A DNA stretch of 64,000 bases, from positions 115,702-179,701 of the forward strand of contig NZ_JAFB01000009.1 in NCBI RefSeq assembly GCF_000519205.1. The letters are read 5' to 3'. Numbering within the stretch: the stretch's first letter is position 1; each line of letters begins with the position of its first letter. Positions 28,286 through 37,058 of the stretch are shown here, in pieces. The position numbers and the translations under genes are program-made. This DNA comes from Amycolatopsis taiwanensis DSM 45107 (GTDB lineage: Bacteria; Actinomycetota; Actinomycetes; Mycobacteriales; Pseudonocardiaceae). The notes beneath the pieces are model-generated. The model ran no database searches, had not been told where the DNA came from, and was given only the letters and a program-made list of their open reading frames with translations.

Positions 28286-28855
28286 TTATTCGGCCTCGAA
28301 GCCGCCGCGTTCTCGGGCGAGGGCGAGCCACTCCAGCCAGCTGACCCACTTGGGATCGGTTTCCAGGACGGCTCGTTGTTCAGCCGAGACTTGCGCGTAA
28401 GCCGCCAATGCCTCATCGATCTCGCGCGTGGTTACCAGCCACCGATCGTTCGATTCGAGTTTGAATGCGGGAATTCCGGTCTTCCCCGGGACGGTCTGTG
28501 ACCGCCAGCGGAGGTGGGCCGACGCTCGGTCCGGTTGTGCCTGTTCGTTGTCGGGAGCGTTGGCCAGGATCGTCTCGGTTTCGGGCTCGGCCTGGTAGCC
28601 CATCCCGGTAAGCCGCATGTTCTCGTTGATGTCCCTAAAGCGGCGGTACGGGAACTTCGAGGGCCCGCGGCCAAGGAGACGGCAGAGGTTTTCCGCGCAG
28701 CCGGGGGCATGCGCGCAGGGTCGGCCGGAACCTTCGCAAGAGTCGAGCTGGTACCGAGCTGCGGCGACGTCGGCCAGTTCCAGATCGATTCCCACCCGGT
28801 GATGATCTTGCTTTGTCCGCCCCCGAGGCAAGTCGATTTCCGAGACGAGCGACAA
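28286..28855 (-). CDS. Hypothetical protein with Cys-rich segment
   Basis: Up to 189 codons, convergent with the giant gene (68 bp gap). The longest frame starts at a TTG (28855); a GTG at 28795, giving VGIDLELADVAAARY, is an equally good start. Neither has a clear Shine-Dalgarno. A CxGSGRPCAHAPGCAENLCR-like segment with four Cys suggests metal binding or disulfides. The C-terminus is acidic and helical with several Trp. The family is not recognised. Confidence 0.5.
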   Translation of the reverse strand: MSLVSEIDLPRGRTKQDHHRVGIDLELADVAAARYQLDSCEGSGRPCAHAPGCAENLCRLLGRGPSKFPYRRFRDINENMRLTGMGYQAEPETETILANAPDNEQAQPDRASAHLRWRSQTVPGKTGIPAFKLESNDRWLVTTREIDEALAAYAQVSAEQRAVLETDPKWVSWLEWLALARERGGFEAE

Positions 28856-29179
28856 CGAGCCCGGAAAGTACGGAGTAGCTACGGAAACGCACGGAGGGCC
28901 CGTCGTGGAGCAGTCCTGTCAGGACATTTCTCGGTCGGACAGTGGCGGCGGGCCGGCGGCCGCGGTGAAGGCGGGGTCACCGTGGGCGCGGTAGTGCGGG
29001 ACCGATACGACCCGCGACCCCGGATCGCGCACGACCGACGGCTGTTGGCGGAACTCCCCCCGTACGATGAAAGTGTCCGTGTCTCCTGGCGGGTTGCGGA
29101 CTTGCACCGGGTTCCCGCTGTTGACCATCCATCGGGTGGCGCGAGAATCGAAGGCGGGAAGACAAGGAGGAAGTGGCGA
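28856..29179. other. Divergent intergenic region
   Basis: About 320 bp between the leftward hypothetical gene and the rightward SseB-like gene. Open frames cross it, but none has a convincing start or known family. A weak promoter-like TTGACC (29121) with GAGAAT 16 bp downstream lies ahead of the SseB-like gene; nothing else stands out. Confidence 0.35.
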
Positions 29180-30079
29180 GTGGACTACGGATGGCAACCG
29201 GCCGACGAGGCCGAAAGCGAGATGCTGGCGGCGTTGAAGGCCAACGACAGCCGGCGCTACGCCCGGCTGTTGCGGTCGGCCACGTTGTATATGCCGGCCC
29301 CGCCGGACCCCGGTTCGCCGTGGCCGCCGAGCCTGCCGCTGCCGGAGGGCAACCACGCGATCGTGTTCACCTCCACGGACGGGCTGGACTGGATACTCGG
29401 TGGGGTTGTGGAGACCTACACGGAGACCACCGTGGCAACGCTGGCCGAAACCCGGTCGCCCGACACCCAGCTCGTCGTCAATCCGGGGCTGCCGATCGGG
29501 GTGTTCCTCGGCCTCGGCGAGGTGGACGATCTGGCCGAGGGCCGGCAGTCGCTGGTGCCCATCGAGGACGTGCAGGACGCCATGGTCGACGAGGTGCTCG
29601 CGGAGGTCCGGCGGCTCGCGGTGGCCGAGCTGGGGGGAGACGCCGACGCCGCGTCCGAACTGAAACCGGCCAATCAGCTGGAGGAGCGGCTGCACGATGC
29701 GGTGTCGCGTTTGGACTTCGACGAGTTCCTGCTCGCGCTGATCGGGGCGGACGTCGTGCTCCCGGTCACCGAGCCGGTCACCGATCCACAGCGGATCGAA
29801 CGGGACGACTTTCCCTGGCGCTTCCTCGGGGACGAGGAGTCTCCCGTCGTCCCGATGTTCAGCTCCGAACGCGTCCTCGACACGATCGCGGTCGGGAATC
29901 CGCCCCGGATCTCGGTGTCCTTTTTGGACGTCCTGGTGCACTGGCCGAGCAACGACCACGTGCTCTGCCTGAACCCCGGCACCAGCATCGAGCTGACCCT
30001 GCCCGGGGACAGCGTGCCGGAGCTGGTGTCCGCCCTGGCCGAGGCGGCCGCCGCCGGTGGGCCGGCGACCGGCGCCTGA
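29180..30079 (+). CDS. SseB-like protein 1
   Basis: 299 residues. The GTG start at 29180 is chosen because a strong AAGGAGG (29164-29170) lies 9 bases before it and because the second copy also begins with a WQPA[DN]EhE sequence. Two related halves are visible: LARRLRSATLYMP...NPGLPIGVFLGLGEV and FLLALIGADVVLPV...CLNPGTSIEL, the duplicated SseB N-terminal fold found in many actinobacterial proteins of unknown function. It is paralogous to the gene at 31833 (shared WQPA, NPGLPIGF/V, LAEGR[QE]SLV, FPWQ/R). The stop lies 2 bp from the convergent AAA+ gene. Possibly a chaperone or specificity factor for the AAA+ partner (inference). Confidence 0.8.
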   Translation: MDYGWQPADEAESEMLAALKANDSRRYARLLRSATLYMPAPPDPGSPWPPSLPLPEGNHAIVFTSTDGLDWILGGVVETYTETTVATLAETRSPDTQLVVNPGLPIGVFLGLGEVDDLAEGRQSLVPIEDVQDAMVDEVLAEVRRLAVAELGGDADAASELKPANQLEERLHDAVSRLDFDEFLLALIGADVVLPVTEPVTDPQRIERDDFPWRFLGDEESPVVPMFSSERVLDTIAVGNPPRISVSFLDVLVHWPSNDHVLCLNPGTSIELTLPGDSVPELVSALAEAAAAGGPATGA

Positions 30080-30081
30080 GG

Positions 30082-31764
30082 TCAGGCCGTGCCGCGGACG
30101 GCCTCCAGCAGGTCGTCCAGGGTGAGGGTGCGCAGGTCGTCCCGGTCCGGCCGCCGCCCGAGCGTGCGCAGGCGGGACGACTGCGCCTTGCGCATTCGCT
30201 CCAGCAGCTTGCGGGCTTCACGGGCGTTGCCGAAGTTCTGGTCGCGCTCGATCTGGCTGAACCATTCCAGCAGCGCCAGGTCGAGGTTGTCGCCCAGCAG
30301 GTAGTCGTCGCCGGTGGCGAGGCGAGCGCTGATCTGGACCAGTTCCTCGGGGCTGTAGTTCTCGAAGTCCAGCGTCTTGGCGAACCGCGACGCGAGACCC
30401 GGGTTGGCGTCGAGGAATTTCTGCATTTCCCCGGTGTAGCCGGCGACGATGACCGCGACCTCGTCGCGGTGGTCCTCCATCAGTTTCACCAGGGTGTCGA
30501 TGGCTTCCTGGCCGAAGTCGGCGCCGCCGCCGCTGGACCGGGACAGCGTGTACGCCTCGTCGATGAACAGCACGCCACCGCGTGCCTCGTCAAACACCGA
30601 CGCGGCCTTTTCCGCGGTGTGCCCGATGTACTGGCCCACCAGGTCGCGCCGGGACACCTCCTTGAACCGCCCGTTGGGCAGGATGCCCAGTTCCTTGAGC
30701 AACTGGCCGTAGAGGCGCGCGACCGTGGTCTTGCCGGTACCGGGTGCGCCCGCGAACACCAGGTGGTTGCTCACCGTCCCGACGGAAAGACCTTCGCTGC
30801 GTCGCCATTCGTTGACCTGCAACTCGTCGATGAGCCCGCGGACCTCGGCCTTGACGCCGGCGAGGCCGATCATGCCGTCGAGTTCGCCGAGCAGTTTCTC
30901 GACGCCCTCGAGGTTTTGGTGGTTGCCGGTCGTCGCGACCGCGCCCACCACGGGCCCCTTCTTGCCCGGATCGGGTTCCCGGACCTCGGTGCGTGCCCCC
31001 TCGGCGAGGAGGATCTTCGGCACGGCGGTGTTTTCGATCCGGCAGTCCTCGATCAGGCCACCGCAACCGCGGCCGACACTGATCCCGACGCCCTGGGTGT
31101 CGTGCACCCAGCAGGTGCTGATCGTCGGCGAACTCTGGTCCGCCACCGCGATCCCGGCGTCGCCGGTCTGCGAGATGTCGCACCGTTCCAGGCTGGAACC
31201 GCCGGCCTGGTACATGTACACGCCGCGGAAACCGCATCCGGCCAAGGTCGAGTGCTGGATGGTGACCCGGGCGCCCAGCCGCAGGATCACCCCGTCGTCC
31301 ACAATGTCCCGGACCTCGCATCGATCGATCACACCGTCGGAATCCTCCACGAGGATCCCGCACTGGGCACCGGTGACCTGCGTGTTGCGGACCTCGATCC
31401 GCCCCGCGCCGGCCACGTCGATCGCGGCCGCGTACCGGGCTTCGGCCGCGCATTCGACGATCTTCGCCTGGCCGCCACGGATGCGGATGGCCGCGTGGTC
31501 CGAGGATTTCAGCGTGAGCCCGATGAGTTCGACCTGGCTGTCGGTGGTGGAAAGCGCCGGCTGGTCGGGGAACGGCGAAGTGATCGTGACGCTGCCCGGT
31601 TCTCGTGCCGACAGGACGACATGCTGCCCGACGATGCTGATGGGCTCGTCGTAGCTACCGGGCGCGATCGAGATGACGGCCCCTCTGTCGGCGGCTTCGA
31701 GCGCGTCGCGGATCGTGGGCAGGGCGCCGCGCTGGTCGGGTGCGACGAAGAGAGTGCGTGCCAT
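30082..31764 (-). CDS. Parallel beta-helix / AAA+ ATPase fusion (EccA/CbxX type)
   Basis: 560 residues. The N-terminal ~270 residues show repeated short strands with evenly spaced Val/Ile/Cys/Asn (for example [19 protein letters not shown]), a right-handed parallel beta-helix. Residues ~290-560 form a CbxX/CfqX-EccA AAA+ domain: Walker A GAPGTGKT at 339-346, Walker [13 protein letters not shown] near 400, an arginine-finger region [10 protein letters not shown] and a [18 protein letters not shown] C-terminal helix. EccA proteins are cytosolic ATPases of type VII secretion that act on secreted substrates. Here the ATPase is placed between two SseB-like genes next to a giant gene. ATG 31764 has only a weak Shine-Dalgarno; the divergent gene begins 68 bp away. 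Confidence 0.88.
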   Translation of the reverse strand: MARTLFVAPDQRGALPTIRDALEAADRGAVISIAPGSYDEPISIVGQHVVLSAREPGSVTITSPFPDQPALSTTDSQVELIGLTLKSSDHAAIRIRGGQAKIVECAAEARYAAAIDVAGAGRIEVRNTQVTGAQCGILVEDSDGVIDRCEVRDIVDDGVILRLGARVTIQHSTLAGCGFRGVYMYQAGGSSLERCDISQTGDAGIAVADQSSPTISTCWVHDTQGVGISVGRGCGGLIEDCRIENTAVPKILLAEGARTEVREPDPGKKGPVVGAVATTGNHQNLEGVEKLLGELDGMIGLAGVKAEVRGLIDELQVNEWRRSEGLSVGTVSNHLVFAGAPGTGKTTVARLYGQLLKELGILPNGRFKEVSRRDLVGQYIGHTAEKAASVFDEARGGVLFIDEAYTLSRSSGGGADFGQEAIDTLVKLMEDHRDEVAVIVAGYTGEMQKFLDANPGLASRFAKTLDFENYSPEELVQISARLATGDDYLLGDNLDLALLEWFSQIERDQNFGNAREARKLLERMRKAQSSRLRTLGRRPDRDDLRTLTLDDLLEAVRGTA

Positions 31765-31832
31765 GATTTCCGTTGGGGATCGGGGGCTTAGGGTCTATGG
31801 ATATAGAAGGTACCGCAGGAGGGCAAGAACGC

Positions 31833-32735
31833 ATGGAGTCCGTTTGGCAGCCGGCCAACGAAATCGAGCGTGAACTGGTGCGCGCGCTCGAAGAAGAGGA
31901 CAGCAAGCGGTACGCGGAGATCGTGTTGTCGGCCCCGCTTTACCTGCCCGTCCTGCCCGAGTCCGGAACACCGGAGTGGCATGAGCTGATGCGCCTGCTG
32001 CCGATGGACGATCCGCATGTGATTGCGTACACATCGGCGGAGACGCTGGCGGAGGTGCTGGGACGGTTCACCCGAGGGCATGTCGAGACCACCTACCACG
32101 CGATGGCCGCGGGCTGGCCGCCCGAAGCCGGCCTGAGCCTGGCGCTCAATCCCGGCCTGCCGATTGGTTTCGCCGGCTCGGTCGAGGCGATCTACCAGCT
32201 GGCCGAGGGCCGCGAATCGCTGGTGGCCATCACCGATCTGCAGGACGCTGTGCTCGCCGAGGCGCGCACCCAGATCCGGCAGGGAGTTCTCGCCGAACTC
32301 GGCGGAGGGCCGCCGGAGTCCGCACCGGCCAATCCCCTGGAGAACGAACTGGCCGAGGCAATCGGCAAGCAGGACCAGGAGGGGTACCTGGCGGCGCTGC
32401 TGGGTGGTCAGGTCGTGGTCCCGACCACCGAGCAGGTGCCCGGCCCCGCCGCGATCGACGCACCCGGTTTTCCCTGGCAGGTCCGGAAAATCCGGGACCT
32501 GCCCGTGATCACCCTGTTCTCGTCCTCGGCGATGATGGCGCGCATCGCGCCGTCGGTTCGGCACAGCCTCGTCGTACCGTTCCTCGGCGTGATCGGGAAC
32601 TGGCCGGACGACGAGCACGCGCTGTGCTTCAACCCGGGTGCCGACAGCGAGCTGATCCTGACCGGTGACGGCGTCATGGACCTGGTCGGGCAGGTGGCCG
32701 AGGTGTTGCAAGCAGAGTCCGGAGCCGGCAGATAG
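31833..32735 (+). CDS. SseB-like protein 2
   Basis: 300 residues. The start is set at ATG 31833 because AGGAGG (31818-31823) is 9 bases upstream and because it aligns with the start of SseB-like protein 1; an earlier in-frame ATG at 31773 lacks support. Two SseB-type halves are present (SAPLYLPVLPESG...NPGLPIGFAGSVEAIYQLAEGRESLV and AALLGGQVVVPTTEQV...CFNPGADSELILTGDGV). It is transcribed divergently from the AAA+ gene, so all three genes probably share control across 31765-31832. Confidence 0.82.
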   Translation: MESVWQPANEIERELVRALEEEDSKRYAEIVLSAPLYLPVLPESGTPEWHELMRLLPMDDPHVIAYTSAETLAEVLGRFTRGHVETTYHAMAAGWPPEAGLSLALNPGLPIGFAGSVEAIYQLAEGRESLVAITDLQDAVLAEARTQIRQGVLAELGGGPPESAPANPLENELAEAIGKQDQEGYLAALLGGQVVVPTTEQVPGPAAIDAPGFPWQVRKIRDLPVITLFSSSAMMARIAPSVRHSLVVPFLGVIGNWPDDEHALCFNPGADSELILTGDGVMDLVGQVAEVLQAESGAGR

Positions 32736-32753
32736 ATGCACGAGCCGGCGGCC

Positions 32754-32789
32754 CGGAAGCCACTGCCGCCCTGGTGACAACGGCTTCCG
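32754..32789. terminator. Possible bidirectional terminator
   Basis: An 8-bp perfect stem, CGGAAGCC (32754-32761) and GGCTTCCG (32782-32789), sits between the convergent ends of SseB-like gene 2 and pxpC. The 20-nt loop is long and there is no U-tract. Confidence 0.35.
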
Positions 32790-32803
32790 CGGCTTCCGCG
32801 AGG

Positions 32804-33709
32804 TCAGACCGCGGCCGCCCACGGCACGTCCGTGGCGTGGCGTGGCAGGGAGCGGGGCACGAGGCGGAACGAGACGGGCTGGCCGGGACGGGCCTGGGCC
32901 AGCACCGGCAGGTCACCGGACAGTACGACGCCGATCACCGGGTATCCACCGGTCACCGGGTGGTCGGCGAGGAACACCAGCGGCAGGCCCGACGGGGGCA
33001 CCTGGATCGCGCCCGGCACCATGCCCTCGCTGAGCAACTCGCCGGTACGTGCACGGGTCAGCGGCGGACCGGCCAGGCGCACACCGACGCGGTTGCTCTC
33101 CGAGGTCACCTCGTAGGTGGCCGTCGACAAGGTCCGCAACGCTTTCCCGGTGAACCAGTCGTCGCGCGGGCCGGGTATAACCCGCACGATCAGCGCTGTT
33201 CCGGCCGGCCCGGGCACCGGCGCGACCGCCACCGCAGGTGGCGGCCCGCACTCGTCCCGGCCGATGGGCAGCACGTCGCCTTTGCTCAGCACCGCCGGCC
33301 CCAGTCCCGTCAGCAGGTCCGTGGACCGCGAGTCGAGGACCTTGTCCACGCCGATCCCGCCGCGCACGGCCAGGTAGGTGCGTAGCCCGGTCGACGGCGT
33401 GCCCAGCGTCAACTCCGCGCCCGGCCAGACGGTGAACGGAGCGTTCATCGCCTGGCCCGCTCCGTCGCGCCGGATCGGGCACGGCGCGCCGGTCACGACG
33501 ACTCGCGCCGCCCGCCGGAACCGCAGCACCAGCCCGCCGAAGGTGGTCTCCAGAACCGCGGCACCGTCGAGGTTGCCGACGAGTCGGTTGGCCAGCGCCG
33601 CCGACCACCGGTCGGCCGCCCCGGATCCGCAGACCCCCAGGGCGGCCAGCCCCGGACGGCCCAGATCCTGCACCGTGGTCAGTGGCCCCGGCCGCACCAC
33701 CTCGATCAT
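32804..33709 (-). CDS. pxpC: 5-oxoprolinase subunit C (biotin-dependent carboxyltransferase family)
   Basis: 301 residues. ATG 33709 is chosen because GGGAGG lies 5 bases upstream in the transcript and the ATG overlaps the pxpB stop (ATGA). Family signatures are TVQDLGRPG near the N-terminus, GSGAADR, SRSTDLLTG and the C-terminal PSGLPLVFLADHPVTGGYPVI. With PxpA and PxpB this subunit makes the ATP-dependent 5-oxoprolinase that opens pyroglutamate to glutamate. No pxpA is visible in the window. It is the last gene of a transporter-pxpB-pxpC operon. Confidence 0.93.
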   Translation of the reverse strand: MIEVVRPGPLTTVQDLGRPGLAALGVCGSGAADRWSAALANRLVGNLDGAAVLETTFGGLVLRFRRAARVVVTGAPCPIRRDGAGQAMNAPFTVWPGAELTLGTPSTGLRTYLAVRGGIGVDKVLDSRSTDLLTGLGPAVLSKGDVLPIGRDECGPPPAVAVAPVPGPAGTALIVRVIPGPRDDWFTGKALRTLSTATYEVTSESNRVGVRLAGPPLTRARTGELLSEGMVPGAIQVPPSGLPLVFLADHPVTGGYPVIGVVLSGDLPVLAQARPGQPVSFRLVPRSLPRHATDVPWAAAV

Positions 33710-34317
33710 CGAGCCTCCCGGAAGCGGACGCGAGTACCCGGCCGCAGCAGGGCCGGCGGATGCCGGGCCGGGTCCCACAGCGAGACCTCGGTCCGGCCGA
33801 GCAACTGCCAGCCACCCGGCGATGGCCACGGGTAGATGCCGGTGAACTCACCGGCGATGGCGACCGTCCCGGCCGGCACATGCGTTCGGGGCGTGGCCCG
33901 GCGCGGTAGGTGCAGTTTCGGGTCCAGCCCGGTCAGGTAGCCGAACCCGGGAGCGAACCCGCCGAACGCCACCGTGTACTCGGCGGCGGTGTGCAGCTCG
34001 ACGACTCCGTCCCGGCCGAGGCCGGTGTGCCGGCCGGCCTCGGCCAGGTCGGCCCCGTCGTAGTACACCGGGATCTCGATCAGCTCACCGCGCATCGTCT
34101 GGGCGGGCACCGGTTCGGTGCCCGCCAGCACTTCGGCCAGGTCCTCGGCCGGGATCACCGTCGGATCGAAGCGCACCAGCAGGGTGCGCGCCGCCGGCAC
34201 CAGTTCCGTCACGCCCTCGGGGCGAGGATCGGACAGTGCGGAGTACAGGCCGAGCACCGTGTCGATTCCGTCGGTGTCGATGAGCAGCGCCTGATCCCCG
34301 CATTGCAGGATGTTCAC
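33706..34317 (-). CDS. pxpB: 5-oxoprolinase subunit B (KipI family)
   Basis: 203 residues starting at GTG 34317, which overlaps the transporter stop (GTGA); its own stop overlaps the pxpC ATG. Signatures are CGDQALLID at the N-terminus, IPVYYDGADLAE, VAFGGFAPGFGYLTGLDP and PAGTVAIAGEFTGIYPWPSPGGWQLLGRT, all typical of KipI/PxpB. It probably forms a heterocomplex with PxpC. The double start-stop overlaps imply translational coupling. Confidence 0.93.
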   Translation of the reverse strand: MNILQCGDQALLIDTDGIDTVLGLYSALSDPRPEGVTELVPAARTLLVRFDPTVIPAEDLAEVLAGTEPVPAQTMRGELIEIPVYYDGADLAEAGRHTGLGRDGVVELHTAAEYTVAFGGFAPGFGYLTGLDPKLHLPRRATPRTHVPAGTVAIAGEFTGIYPWPSPGGWQLLGRTEVSLWDPARHPPALLRPGTRVRFREAR

Positions 34318-35636
34318 CGTAGCGCTTCCACCGTCTCCGACGGAACCACAATCGTCTCTTCCGGCGCCTTGCGGCTCAGGGCGACACCAATGCCGGTCGC
34401 CACCGCGGTCACCACCACGTAGAGCGCCACCACGACCCACGAACCGTAGCTGGCGAGCAGGGCGGTGAAGACCAGCGGTGCGACGGCGCCGCCGAGCACC
34501 CCGGCGAGGGTGTAGGCGAGCGAGCTGCCGGTGTAGCGCAGGCGTTCGGAGAACTGTTCGGTGATCAGCGCGGCCTGCGGGCCGTAGAGCAGGGCGTGGA
34601 TGGCCAGCGCGACGACCATGCCGACCGCGATCGCCAGGTAGGACCTGGTGCTCGCCATGGGAAAGAAGACGAACGGCCAGACGGCCGCGGCGATCGTGCC
34701 CACCAGGTACATCGTGCGGCGGTTGACGCGGTCGGACAGCGCACCCGCAGCCGGCATCAGGAACAGCTGGAACGCCGACCCGATCATCACCGCGGTGAGG
34801 CCCTGGCTACGGCTCATGCCCAGCTCACTGGTCATGTAGGTGAGGACGAAGACGGTGAACAGCGAGTACAGGACGTCCGGGCAGATGCGGACCAGGATGC
34901 CGGCGATCAGGGCTCGCGGCTCGTGCTTGAAGACCTCGGTCAGCGGGGCCTTCGGCTTCTCGCCCTGCTCGGCGATCTTCTTGAAGACCGGGGTCTCCTC
35001 GAGCTTCGTCCGCAGCCACAGGCCGAACAGCACCAGGAGAGCGGACAGCAGGAACGCGATCCGCCAGCCCCAGGACTCGAACGCGGCCGTGGGTATCGTC
35101 GCGGCCAGCAGTGCGATGACACCGTTGGCCAGCAGGTTGCCTGCCGGCGGGCCGATCTGGGCGGCGGAGGCCCAGAATCCGCGCTTGTTCGGATCACCGA
35201 ACTCGCTGGACAGCAGCACGGCGCCGCCCCATTCACCGCCGACACCGACACCCTGCGCGAAGCGCAGCAGCACCAGCAGCGCGGGTGCCCAGCCGCCGAT
35301 CGCGGCGTGGGTCGGCAGGATGCCGATCAGGAAGGTGGCGACACCCGCCAGCAGGAGGGTATAAACCAGCACCTTCTTGCGCCCGAGGACGTCGCCGAGG
35401 CGGCCGAAGACGAACCCGCCGAGCGGGCGCGCTAGATACCCGACCGCGTAGGTGGAGAACGCCGCCATGGTGCCGGCCAGGCTGTCTCCCGAGGGGAAGA
35501 ACAGCTTGCCGAACAGCGTCGCGGCTGCCACGGAGTAGGCAGCGAAGTCGTAGTACTCGAGGGTGGTGCCCGACAGGCTTGCCACGAACGCGCGGCGCAG
35601 GGAGCGCTTGTCCGTGGTCTCGGTTGACTCGGTCAT
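34314..35636 (-). CDS. MHS-family MFS transporter
   Basis: 440 residues from ATG 35636 (a TTG start at 35693 is possible but less likely). About 12 hydrophobic segments. FGRLGDVLGRKK is the MFS loop 2-3 motif, and TTLEYYDFAAY near the N-terminus with GVGVGGEWGGAVLL are hallmarks of metabolite:H+ symporters (ShiA/ProP/KgtP-like). As the first gene of the pxpBC operon it probably imports 5-oxoproline or a related dicarboxylate or amino-acid derivative; the substrate is inferred from context. Confidence 0.9.
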   Translation of the reverse strand: MTESTETTDKRSLRRAFVASLSGTTLEYYDFAAYSVAAATLFGKLFFPSGDSLAGTMAAFSTYAVGYLARPLGGFVFGRLGDVLGRKKVLVYTLLLAGVATFLIGILPTHAAIGGWAPALLVLLRFAQGVGVGGEWGGAVLLSSEFGDPNKRGFWASAAQIGPPAGNLLANGVIALLAATIPTAAFESWGWRIAFLLSALLVLFGLWLRTKLEETPVFKKIAEQGEKPKAPLTEVFKHEPRALIAGILVRICPDVLYSLFTVFVLTYMTSELGMSRSQGLTAVMIGSAFQLFLMPAAGALSDRVNRRTMYLVGTIAAAVWPFVFFPMASTRSYLAIAVGMVVALAIHALLYGPQAALITEQFSERLRYTGSSLAYTLAGVLGGAVAPLVFTALLASYGSWVVVALYVVVTAVATGIGVALSRKAPEETIVVPSETVEALR

Positions 35637-35680
35637 CAGGACGTCCGTCCATTGTAGGGAGTGAGGTAGGTCGTGAAGGT

Positions 35681-35709
35681 AAGTATTGTTCAACGATCAG
35701 TCAATACTT
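35681..35709. promoter_or_regulatory. Operator-like palindrome upstream of the transporter-pxpBC operon
   Basis: Two nested symmetries lie 45-73 bp before the transporter start. The outer one is AAGTATTG (35681-35688) and CAATACTT (35702-35709), perfect 8-bp arms. The inner one is ATTGTTCAACGAT (35685-35697), an imperfect 13-bp palindrome. The inner sequence recurs as ATTGTTGAACGAT at 37790-37802. TTGTTnAAC-type sites are typical of FadR-subfamily GntR regulators. No promoter hexamers were assigned. Confidence 0.5.
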
Positions 35710-35824
35710 TCAGGGAACATGAGCGAGTGTCTCGAAGCGCTTGGATCGACTTTTCGGTGGATAGTCGCAGGTCGGAACGTCATCCGAGCCGCTGATTAAG
35801 TTTCGGTTACACGGCTCGACTCTT

Positions 35825-35908
35825 GATGAACCGCCAGGCTCGAGTGGACACCCGAGTCCACGGGCTGATGAACCGCCAGGCCCGAGTGGACACCCGAGTC
35901 CACGGGCT
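35825..35908. repeat. Two tandem 42-bp repeats containing a hairpin
   Basis: 35825-35866 and 35867-35908 are identical except for one T/C difference. Each holds GTGGAC and GTCCAC arms around ACCCGA, so each can fold as a small hairpin. They lie in the gap between the transporter promoter and pxpC copy 2. An open frame runs through them to 36080 but has no recognisable family; the rest of this ~360-bp stretch shows nothing I can name. Confidence 0.75.
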
Positions 35909-36072
35909 CGATGCTCAGCACCGTTCTCGAATCGCCAGGCGCGAGCTGGTGCAGTGCGCCGTGCTACGGGCGACCACCAGCCCGCCGGGGAACAAGCTGC
36001 AGACGGCCGAGGCTGCGGTTGCCGACGGGCAGGACGCCAGGAACATCTCCCCGTCCTTCGAGGCGCGCATTC

Positions 36073-36966
36073 TCAACTGAGAAGGGAGAAGCGGATTCGC
36101 ATGCCAGGCCGCGCCTGGGCTGCCTTGTCCACATCGGACGACACGACGACGGCGATGACGGGGTAGCCGCCGGTAGCCGGGTGGTCGGCGAGCACGAGCG
36201 TCGGCCGTCCCGACGGCGGAACCTGCAAGCAGCCGGGCACGACCGCATCGCTGCCGGCTTCCCACTTCTCGCGATGGGCCAGCGGCGGTCCGTCAAGCCG
36301 GATCCCGATGCGGTTGCTTTCCGTGGTAACCGTGTACGGACTCGTCAGCAAGGTTTTCAGCGCGGTTTCCGTGAACCATTCGTGGCGGGGCCCCGCAATC
36401 ACGCGAAGGGTCAACTCGTCACCGGCCGGAATCGCCGGTGGCGTGAAATCGACCGGCGGTGGTGCCGGCGGGGCCGGCCCGATGGGCAGTTCCGTTCCCG
36501 GCCGCAGCGGGTCCGGCCCCAGTGCGGACAGGAGGTCGGTCGACCGCGAACCCAGCACCGGCGGCACATCGATGCCGCCGGCAACGGCGATGTAGGTTCG
36601 CACGCCGATTTCGCGCCGGCACAGTCGCAGCGTCGCACCGGCAGGCACGGTCAGTACCGTGTTCATTTCTCCTTCGGCACGGCCGATTGTGATCCCGCAA
36701 GGCGCGCCCGTCACCGCGACCCTGAGCTCACCACGCGCACGGGCGCTGAATCCACCCCAGGTGACCTCCACCGCGGCAGCCCCCTCGTGGTTACCCACGA
36801 GGCGGTTGGCAAGCCGGAGGGAGCCCCGGTCCGCGGCGCCGGAGGTACCGATGCCGATGCTGGCGAATCCGGGCCGGCCCAGGTCCTGGACGGTCGCGAG
36901 GGTACCGGGGTTCTCGACGAGGAGGCGACGGGAAAACCGGAACTCGGCGGGCCAACGTCCTGACAT
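36073..36966 (-). CDS. Second 5-oxoprolinase subunit C homolog (orphan)
   Basis: 297 residues. ATG 36966 is preceded by GAGGAG about 10 bases upstream. It has TVQDLGRPGF, GTSGAADRGS, GSRSTDLLSALGPDPL and PSGRPTLVLADHPATGGYPVI, so it is clearly a PxpC paralog of the gene at 32804, but it has no pxpB partner. It lies downstream of an istB remnant, which suggests recombination brought it here or separated it from partners. It could act with the nearby PxpB or be redundant. Confidence 0.88.
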   Translation of the reverse strand: MSGRWPAEFRFSRRLLVENPGTLATVQDLGRPGFASIGIGTSGAADRGSLRLANRLVGNHEGAAAVEVTWGGFSARARGELRVAVTGAPCGITIGRAEGEMNTVLTVPAGATLRLCRREIGVRTYIAVAGGIDVPPVLGSRSTDLLSALGPDPLRPGTELPIGPAPPAPPPVDFTPPAIPAGDELTLRVIAGPRHEWFTETALKTLLTSPYTVTTESNRIGIRLDGPPLAHREKWEAGSDAVVPGCLQVPPSGRPTLVLADHPATGGYPVIAVVVSSDVDKAAQARPGMRIRFSLLS

Positions 36967-37058
36967 CGCTCGTCGTCTCCTCACGGTGTCCGTGCCGCGA
37001 GCCAGGCCGTGTTCTGCAAGTCCGGTCTGCATCAACGGCAGCTGAATTTCGACCCATG

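Noticed and set aside
29173-31791. An 872-codon rightward frame covering SseB-like gene 1 and the AAA+ gene
   Set aside because: It is out of frame with SseB-like protein 1 and antisense to the AAA+ gene, whose Walker motifs are unmistakable. Its protein shows no domain.
35823-36080. An 85-codon frame through the 42-bp tandem repeats
   Set aside because: Its first half is just the repeat translated, there is no ribosome site and no family match; treated as intergenic.
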